Of a stretch of DNA of 64,000 nucleotides, positions 56,952 through 64,000 are shown one piece after another (within the stretch, counting starts at the first letter, position 1; each line of letters starts with the position of its first letter). The notes beneath the pieces are model-generated. The model worked only from the letters and a program-made list of their open reading frames with translations, was not told the origin of the DNA and searched no databases. The DNA is from Dentipellis sp. KUC8613. Taxonomy: Eukaryota; Basidiomycota; Agaricomycetes; Russulales; Hericiaceae. The DNA is taken from assembly GCA_002286715.1 (NCBI GenBank), contig NSJX01000013.1, positions 480,625 through 544,624 on the forward strand, read 5' to 3'. The translations under genes and the position numbers were made by a program.

Positions 56952-58949
56952 CTACGGAGGCGAGGCACGGCGAGGCACGTAGCGCACGCGTGGCCCGTCC
57001 TCCGCGATATCGAGCCCGCGCGGCGTGAGCCTCCGCTGCCCACGGTGCGACTTGAGCGGGTATTCGCATATCAGATGACGCCGTGCGCATTGGCTGTGGA
57101 AGACGCGTCAGTGCATATACGGAGAAGGACTGAACGAGCACGACACTGTCCCGCTGGCAGTGTGGGGCGATCGCGCACGATAAGGGAACGTGACGCTGCG
57201 GCGAGCGAAACGGAGAAACGGGTGCGAACCACATGCGACGGCACCCTGCCCCCGCGTATAAAGGCCCAGCGGCGCGAACTTGGAAGACCCCGCGCCTGCA
57301 CTCGCACCCGCGATCGTGCGGCACCCCACACCTGCCGCGCAGGAAGGAAAGGTAAGGAGAGATCACTTACTTGCATGTCCTGTCTGGATTGTCCGGCGAC
57401 GGGTGGCCACATGCGATCTTGCGTCCCCGACAGAAGAAGCAGGCGAGGAACTGCTCCTTCTTCGGCTTCTTCGCGATCCCGCCGCGTCGAGAGCCGCTGG
57501 CGCCGCCGCGACGATGGCTCGGCGTCGCCACGGGGGTTTGCACGGGACTGTCGTCCTCGTCGCTGTACTTGAGGGGCACGGGGGTCTGCGACTGCATCGA
57601 AGTCGACGCGGTAGGGTACGGGCCGGAGGCCACGACGATGCGCCCGGTGCTCGTGCCCTGCACCGGACCCAACGCGCCCTGCAGCGAGCTTGGCGGGCTC
57701 GCGTGCAGCTTCGTGGTGTCGGCGTGCATCTGCGACGCGGGCGACACCACGGTGAAGGCGGCGGCATGATCCTCCGGGAGCTCCACCAGCTCATCGGGTT
57801 CCTCCTTAATGACGTTGCCGAATTCCTGTTTGATGACTGGCTCTGGGGAGCGCGAGGTGCTTGCGGTGGGTGACATGCGCATGAGAGACATAGGCGGGAG
57901 GGGCGGGACACATGGTGGAGGCGGAAGGGCGGGCGATGCCGGGGGAGGAACCTGGTATTGGGATCCATCGTGGGCAGAGAGAAGGCCCATCGGAGGGCTC
58001 CCCTGCGCCGAGGGGTCGATCGCGCCCTCAACAGGGCTATGGAGGCTGGAGACAGACGGATAAGTGGGCTGGGGAGCAGTCAGAGAGGGGCCTTGAAGCT
58101 GTAGTTGCTGGGAGGCGGGTGGAGGGGCAGAGGGGAGCTGAAGCTGTTGGAAAGCGGGGATCTGGGAGTACTGGACGTTGCTGCGACGTTGCGACATCTA
58201 TTCAGCAGAGGAAGTGATTGTTGAATATCGGAGACTTCTGAATGTATCTGGGACTCACGTTGCCGCACTCGTCGATCTCGGAGGGGTCCTGCCATGGCGC
58301 GATAAAACCGCGTGCTATATGGCCTTGATCAGAAGGACCACTGAAGCTATTGCCGCGTGCGGAGGTAGGCGGCATAACGCCGCGTCCGCGCGACGCGTCT
58401 GGCATCTCATTACCATTGGGATTGAAGTTCGTCGCTCCGTGTAAGGTTGAATAAGTGGACACAGGTGGCGGGGCAGCGGAACGTAGTTCTGAGAATGCCC
58501 CCGTATGCTGCGGGTATTCTGCGAACTGCACGCCCGAACCACTGACAACTGTCTGTCTGCCTGAGCTCTGAGGATCATGGTACTCCTGCTGCGTGCCATA
58601 GACGCGTTCCGAGGGCCACTGCGCTGCGTGCGACGTGGCGTGCATGTCAGGAACGTGCTGGGAATCGCCAGGCGACAGCGCGTAGCTCGGTGAGTAATGT
58701 TGCTGCATGACGGAGAAGTCGTGTCAGCAAACGATGCAGCCTGGCAGTTTTGAATATACTCACCTGGTACGACGTGACGCTATCAGTTGGGGAGGACAGT
58801 TCGCCTGAGGGGCCCGCTACAGGGTACTGTTGCGATTCTAGGTAGCCCTCGTACGCCTCAGGCTGCTCAACTCCATAATGGTATGGCCAGGAGTCGATTG
58901 CCGCGCCATAATAGTCAACACTGGGATCGAGCGGAAGCAGATGGGACAT
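56952..58949 (-). CDS. Transcription factor with a C-terminal Zn2Cys6 cluster
   Basis: Probable nuclear DNA-binding regulator. The start at 58949 gives MSHLLPLDPSVDYYGAAIDS. Three exons then code for about 480 residues of low-complexity, Gln/Pro/Ser-rich text typical of activation regions (for example QHYSPSYALSPGDSQHV, IPAFQQLQLPSAPPPASQQ). The zinc cluster lies at the end: KKPKKEQFLACFFCRGRKIA, then CGHPSPDNPDRTC and, across a 277-nt intron (57094-57370), NQCARRHLICEYP. All six cysteines are present (CX2CX6CX11CX2CX6C). It ends KSHRGQRRLTPRGL...RRASPP with a stop at 56954-56952. A basic stretch (SRRGGIAKKPKK) before the cluster can act as a nuclear signal. Zinc clusters are usually N-terminal, so this layout is less common. 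Targets are unknown. Confidence 0.85.
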
Positions 58950-61900
58950 TGCGCGAACGGAGGCAAAGCTGAGCGAGCGCAGGGGCAGGAAGGAGCGTGA
59001 TATAAAGCCCCCGCCTGCCTGTGGTTCCTGAAGTTGGTTAGTACAGAATTGGCCTTGGGAAGCGGGCCACGCTCACGAGATGTGTCACAGACGCAAATTA
59101 TTGTATTCTCTCAAATGGAGCACTTGATTTGCTTGATGCCGAGCGAGTCAAGATCTCGCGATGTCGATGCTAGTGCCGAAATCCGGACTGGCCCCTGGGA
59201 CTGCTATCTAGAGCCTGCTGGCTCGAAGACATCTGAGCAAGGAGCTTGGGAGTAGAACCGTTCGCTAAAGACTGGTTTGAGTTTGATACTCCAGGAGGAA
59301 GGGTTTTCCGGACCCGTGTCCAGTCAGATGATACATCCTTTCCCCCATTGGTCCACCTCGATGGAGAAATAAACATACACAAGGACCCACATTTTCTATC
59401 TCTATCGGATTCTCGCTTGCTCCCAAGTCAAGAAACGCCAGTGCTACTTCGTGCCATGTCGTCTCTAGGCATTGACATTTTGACACAGTGGATGGGGGAG
59501 ATGTGGAGTTGCCAAGCTGAGTACAAGGCCTTTATGCGCGGTGATGGAGGCGCGCGTCGAATATGCCGTCACGGTTCTAGCCGCGACGGTCGTACCTTTC
59601 GTAGGGAGCCGTATCCCCTCGCCAATCCTGATTACAGCCGACCTCCTCTTGTCAGGTGCTGCTTCTTCGCATCCGTCGTTTCACCGTGCTGCGCGAATTA
59701 ATTAGGCGACGTATGTAAACGTAGCTAGCTATACCCGAGGCCTGCACCTGTCTAATACAATCGCACGAGATCCCTCTTCTCCCGCGCCAATGATACAATC
59801 CAACTGAGATGATCCGCGAAAGAGGCTTTGCATGACTCGAAAAGTAGCATGATTTTCTGTCAGAGGGTCGCCCTATGAGTAAGAAACGACGATGTCCCTG
59901 TCATATGACGGGCTGAATCCAGCACTTCACTGGACCATACATACTTCAATGAGTACAAAGCAGAAGTTTCACCTTACCTTCCTTTGCTTAAGGGAAACAA
60001 GGCTCGATCGTCTTTGGCGCCGTGCGGGGTAGGCGGCTGCTAGAAGTTGATACGATGGCTTGTCACGCGCAGCTTGAACCAGTCCGAACCTACGCAAAGA
60101 AAAGACAGTCATTGTTATCGACATAGCATGCCGACTGGAAGGCGTTCGAAGTCGTAAATTTGCTCGACCCTTCAGGAACCTAGCGTATTTAGCGACCGAG
60201 ACGGAAAACGCGCGGCTGAGAACGGCCGCACGTTTACAACGCGCAGCGCACGAGCCCTGCATGAGGCTATCAATATATCCACACTGATAGGCCTGCCTGC
60301 GACTGCAGAATTACCAGCCCCACGGGCATCTCTGATAACACTTCTCCCAGTGCCATGAACAGCAATCCCGTGTGCGCCTGGACAATGCAAGAACCATGAC
60401 ATGTCTTGGAACACGTCCGGACCAGCCTCACAGACTGAATATGGATATTGGAGATCAGCGATGGCGGCGCGGGAACAACAGACACCGATATCCGATAGCG
60501 GTCTGGTGGGAATATTCGAGATGATCCCATTTTGGTGACAAAGAGCGTAACAGAAGATATCGGGTGCGGACCATTCGAGCAGGAACGCATTGAGTAAGGC
60601 ATGTTCCTACAGGACCCATTGCTAGCCACTGGATGAAAATTGCCACGGTCTTGAGCTTGACGCACTGTACGTTCTATATTGTGTGCTGCCCCGAAATAAA
60701 GCAAAGGGTCAGGAGAGATAACATGGGTAAGGCTGGAAAGAACAGGACGTCGTCTGGCGACTTGCCCACATAGCATCGGTAGATAAAATTCCCGGAAACG
60801 TCACAAGAGAAACACTGAAACAGGTAGAGCTAGCCGACTCGTTGCCCTGTCACCCGACGCCACAAAACCGTGTCTTCGACAAGACTACTCAGAGTCCCTG
60901 TGGAATTGTGACGTGCCCGCATGATCTGCTGTATAGAAAGAAGGCTACGTCGTGAGGCGCCGAGATCAAGGCTCGCGCGCCCCCTGGGCGCGACCAGGCG
61001 CGACCACGCACACCGCGTAGTGAGGCGAGCCGCAGACGGAGCCCGGTGACAGCTTCGCTTCGCGAGATTCGGGACGCATGGCAGATATATTTCACATAAT
61101 CGCACCCGCCGCGGAGGTTGGGCGGTCGTTGTGTGTACTTACCGACTCCAAAGGTCCGGCACTCTGTGAATCGCAGCAGCGGTGACACTAGTGTCGATGC
61201 GTCCCATGGTCAAGTGAATGTGGCCGCACCCTCGTCAGGGACTGCAGATCCCGACGCGAAGTTATCTGGATATGGGCTGAAGTGGTGGGCGTGGTGTCGG
61301 TGGCGTTGAATAGATCTGTCAATATCATAAGACTAAACGTCAATCAAAAAGCTCGTTCAATGGTAAGGGTCTCACATGTACATGTGCACGATGCGGAACC
61401 GTCACGGCAGAGCGCTTGCGTTCCTGGCAAGAGCCGGCGCATTCAAAGGTCGAGAAGGCTGCTGCCGGCCAATCCTTGTGGTCAATGTGCCGACCGAGAC
61501 ATGACGACTATACCAGTGGCTGATTTCGGCCTGTATATCGCGAGACGAAGGACGCACACGCGTACTGCAGGTTCCTTCAACTGCTGTGGCACAACGAAAA
61601 TTTGCGCGTTACCTAAAGACCGTAGTGTCGGGACTGTATAGCCTATGTGTCATAAGATGTTTAGATCTGAAGTGCTTCCGGGAATGTACATACCGCAACA
61701 TCCCATTGGAGAAGCCCAATATCCTGAAGGGGAGCTCGGGGCTGGTACCAACGGAAGCTTGATCGTAGCAAGCCATACCCCACAACGATGACAGGTTGAC
61801 CCGAGACCAAAGGGTAGTTCCGATTCGGAATTCTAGGTTTAGTATAAGCTGCTCTCAGTTGGCCAACGAGTTTCATGCTTAGAGGAAGGGTAAAGAGATT

Positions 61901-62779
61901 CCTGTTTGCAACTGAGTACAAATTTGAGGATATGCATAGTACCTCACCGTCTGCTAGGTGATACACCGATATTACCGGCTCCGAGACAGCGCAAGAACAA
62001 CGTTGGGAGTTCTTGAGATCGGCCAGAGCGTCATTCCCGTATATCCACCGTGAAGTGCGAATCTGTACGCTATTCCGTACTGTACTCCTAAGTTTAGCCG
62101 AGTGAGGGAAGATGACCGGTTTGCTTCATGAAATCAGAGCGGGCGCTGGTTTGAATAACAGCAAAAGTAGTACTGTATCTTTACCAAGCATTATCGCATA
62201 GGTGCAGAAAGAGGTGAGCCTCTTACGCACCTGATGATTACTGATGTCGTCGGCCTCGGAACCGTCCAAAAGTCTCGAGAAGAAGGAGGGCCCGAAACGG
62301 TAGGACGCTTGTCGCCAGTGCCGACGGTCGTTTGGAAACCGCGAGCTCTTCTCGATGCGTATTTCGCGTTATGAGACCCAAACTGAAGACATCGAAGGTG
62401 GGGAAAATTGAATGACGACAAGGGTTCGAGCTCTAGGGTTACACGTTACACTGCAATGAAGTCGCCATGCTGCAGTGTACAGAGTAAAGAAATAGCGTGA
62501 GTGCGTCGCCGACGGGATCGAGCGTAGGATCGGCCGGCCCGGCCTGGGTGCGTATTAGACGCTCCGAATTGCGTCTGGTTGGTGTCTAGTTTCTCTTGAC
62601 TGAGCTCACTTATGACGACCTCCTCCTATGCGATGACTTCACTATAGCTTAGCCTAAATGTTTACAGACCCCTACGATCCGTGTAAAAAGGCGAACATTG
62701 CGCCTCGCTGATTTCCGTTCTCTCACCGACAGATTCGGACCATTTCCTGAACCCATATTCATCCCAATCCCTGAGATCC
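58950..62779. other. 3.8-kb stretch without a convincing gene
   Basis: No family was recognised on either strand. Two plus-strand scraps look weakly coding: 59252-59560 (AKDWFEFDTPGGRVFRT...) and 59544-59705, where an ATG opens 53 codons with a hydrophobic middle (YAVTVLAATVVPFVGS). A minus-strand segment near 61700-61880 reads MKLVGQLRAAYTKPRIPNRN but without partners. The first few hundred bp hold the promoter of the minus-strand regulator. The end (62680-62779) holds the promoter of the hemerythrin-like gene. Confidence 0.4.
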
Positions 62780-63553
62780 ATGGTCGCAGTCAAGCTCGAT
62801 GTTACCAAGGAAATGAAGATCGACCATGACAACGTATGCGACCTCTGGTGTCGGTGTGTGTCTGAAACAGATGCAGTCTGCAGGCGTCTAATCCCTGTCA
62901 TGCTCTAGTTTCTGCGCGCTGCATGCCTTGCCTTTCGACGAAAAGGTCGCTATTGCCAACACCCTAATGAGGGAGATGGTCGTCCATAGTGATGCGGAGT
63001 CCGTTGCCCTTGACTCGCGAGCCACCAGCTTGCCGCTGATTTCGGACCGCTATGTAGGGAGACTTCGATCTTTAGCAACTATCCGTATCTTGGCCTTTCG
63101 GGAGCTGCTGAACGCAACAGAGGTAAGTACGGATCCGATCAACTCGCTGAGTAGTCACCATGATTTCAACGCGTTACAGAAATGTTCGCCAAGGTCAAGC
63201 ATCTCGTTTGCGAAGTGTCTACTACGGACCCCGACTACGACACTGTCCTCGACAAAGCCGTGAAGAATTTCATCGTCCACGCTTTGAACGAAGAGGACGA
63301 ACAGTATCCAGTCCTTCTTGCCCATTTGACCCCTGAGGAGAATGATGTGAGCTGCAGCTGCATTCCTTCGCGGATCTCACCCTATGCTCATGTTGTTTCC
63401 CAGAGAGTCGCACGGGCATTCATCCGAGCCCACAAGATCGCCTCGGAAAGGGCGACCGCGGAGACGACTGATATCCGGGACAAGGTTGCTGAGAGCCCGA
63501 GTCGGAAGCAGTATGTCGATGTCAAATACAAGCATCCAGACCCAGATGCATAG
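62780..63553 (+). CDS. Hemerythrin-like (HHE domain) protein
   Basis: Four-helix-bundle protein of the hemerythrin/HHE superfamily, which binds iron or other metals; the fungal role is unclear. Exons, with GT-AG joins: MVAVKLDVTKEMKIDHDNV, continuing DLWCR|FCALHALPFDEKVAIAN, then TLMREMVVHSDA. A 77-nt intron (62999-63075) leads to YPYLGLSGAAERNREMFAKV and another join to KHLVCEVSTTDPDYDTVLDK. It continues FIVHALNEEDEQYPVLLAHL. The end is IASERATAETTDIRD...KHPDPDA. Recognisable metal-ligand positions are the His in DHDN, HSDA and HALNE (HxxxE). The His expected before VKHL in most HHE proteins is replaced (RNREM), so metal binding may be altered. About 175 residues. The intron at 62999 is inferred: without it the frame does not reach the later helices. 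Confidence 0.75.
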
Positions 63554-64000
63554 TGAAGTAGGTTGCCGTATGTGGGGATTGTTTCTTGTACTAGCAAGAC
63601 TTGTAATACGCATGCGAAGGATCCGTGAATCAATTGTAAAACATGCAGCGAGATGGGAAACCCCTACGTAAACGCACTATGATTCTGACTTCGGTCGAGG
63701 ATCCACCCCGCCATGGCAGGTCTCCAGCATAAAGCACATCGGTCCTTTTAGGCCACCTACAGAAGAAGCAAAGAAGCAACGAAGGAAGTATAGATCTCAG
63801 TCTGGACTGGATCTGGGCTTGTGCAAGCAAAATGAACCGCACCATCGGTGTGAACTGAATTGAACAGTCACACTTCCTTTCGTTAAACCCGTCCAGTTAC
63901 AGGGCAGAAGTTTCACCAGAAAGGCCTTCGCGATTGTACCGTGGCACTCAAAGATAGCAGCAAGGGGTTTACCGGTGTCACCCTCAAAGCAAGCTCTTCG
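63554..64000. other. Right-edge region
   Basis: 447 bp at the end of the window. No gene was recognised. It is the 3' flank of the hemerythrin-like gene. Confidence 0.5.

Noticed and set aside
62999..63075. Reading the hemerythrin-like exon straight through
   Set aside because: The unspliced frame ends in text unlike the family and cannot join the later helices; splicing this 77-nt intron restores YPYLGLSGAAERNREMF.
1..64000. tRNA genes, CRISPR arrays or intact transposons
   Set aside because: No cloverleaf-type T-arm with matching acceptor stem, no regular repeat-spacer array, and no transposase or reverse transcriptase motifs were seen by eye. A tRNAscan and a repeat search would settle it.

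Overview
This is a 64 kb piece of a basidiomycete chromosome, most likely an Agaricomycete. Genes sit close together on both strands and are cut by many 45-80 nt GT-AG introns, several with a TACTAAC-like branch point. The gene content is eukaryotic: ribosome biogenesis, SAGA, Paf1 complex, snoRNP assembly, cAMP signalling and fungal zinc-cluster regulators. There are no operons, CRISPR arrays or prokaryotic elements. I found no tRNA, rRNA or intact transposon by eye.

Layout, left to right: partial TSR1 (-) at the left edge; YMC1-type mitochondrial carrier (-); a small lysine-rich protein (-) and a doubtful multi-exon gene (-); NADH pyrophosphatase NPY1 (+); GH18 chitinase (+); CoA-binding-fold protein (-) divergent from a membrane-anchored cysteine synthase (+); ADA2 (-) divergent from CTR9 (+); HIT1/ZNHIT3 (+), a five-exon gene easily missed; GPI-type aspartic protease (+); about 6 kb without a convincing gene; a Zn2Cys6 regulator (+) followed by a large FUSC/DUF2421 membrane protein (+); a decayed F-box/LRR gene (-); API5 (+); homocysteine S-methyltransferase (+); ribosomal protein uS2/RPS0 (+); class 3 lipase (+); adenylate cyclase (-) divergent from a NIPA-type magnesium transporter (+); a regulator with a C-terminal Zn2Cys6 cluster (-); about 3.8 kb without a convincing gene; a hemerythrin-like protein (+).

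Most genes are ordinary single-copy housekeeping genes or secreted hydrolases (chitinase, aspartic protease, lipase) typical of a saprotrophic or wood-associated fungus. Two genes handle sulfur amino acids (cysteine synthase and homocysteine S-methyltransferase) but lie far apart. Three head-to-head pairs have short shared promoters.

The most unusual DNA signal is a one-strand array of twelve CGGAC pentamers in 259 bp. It lies between the Zn2Cys6 regulator and the FUSC transporter, so it is in the transporter's promoter. Since Zn2Cys6 proteins bind CGG triplets, this could be a regulator-array-transporter module, which is an inference. Other points of note are a 13-nt microexon inside a zinc cluster, a zinc cluster split by a 277-nt intron, a GC-AG intron in API5, duplicated short linear motifs in the API5 tail, and a pseudogenised F-box gene.
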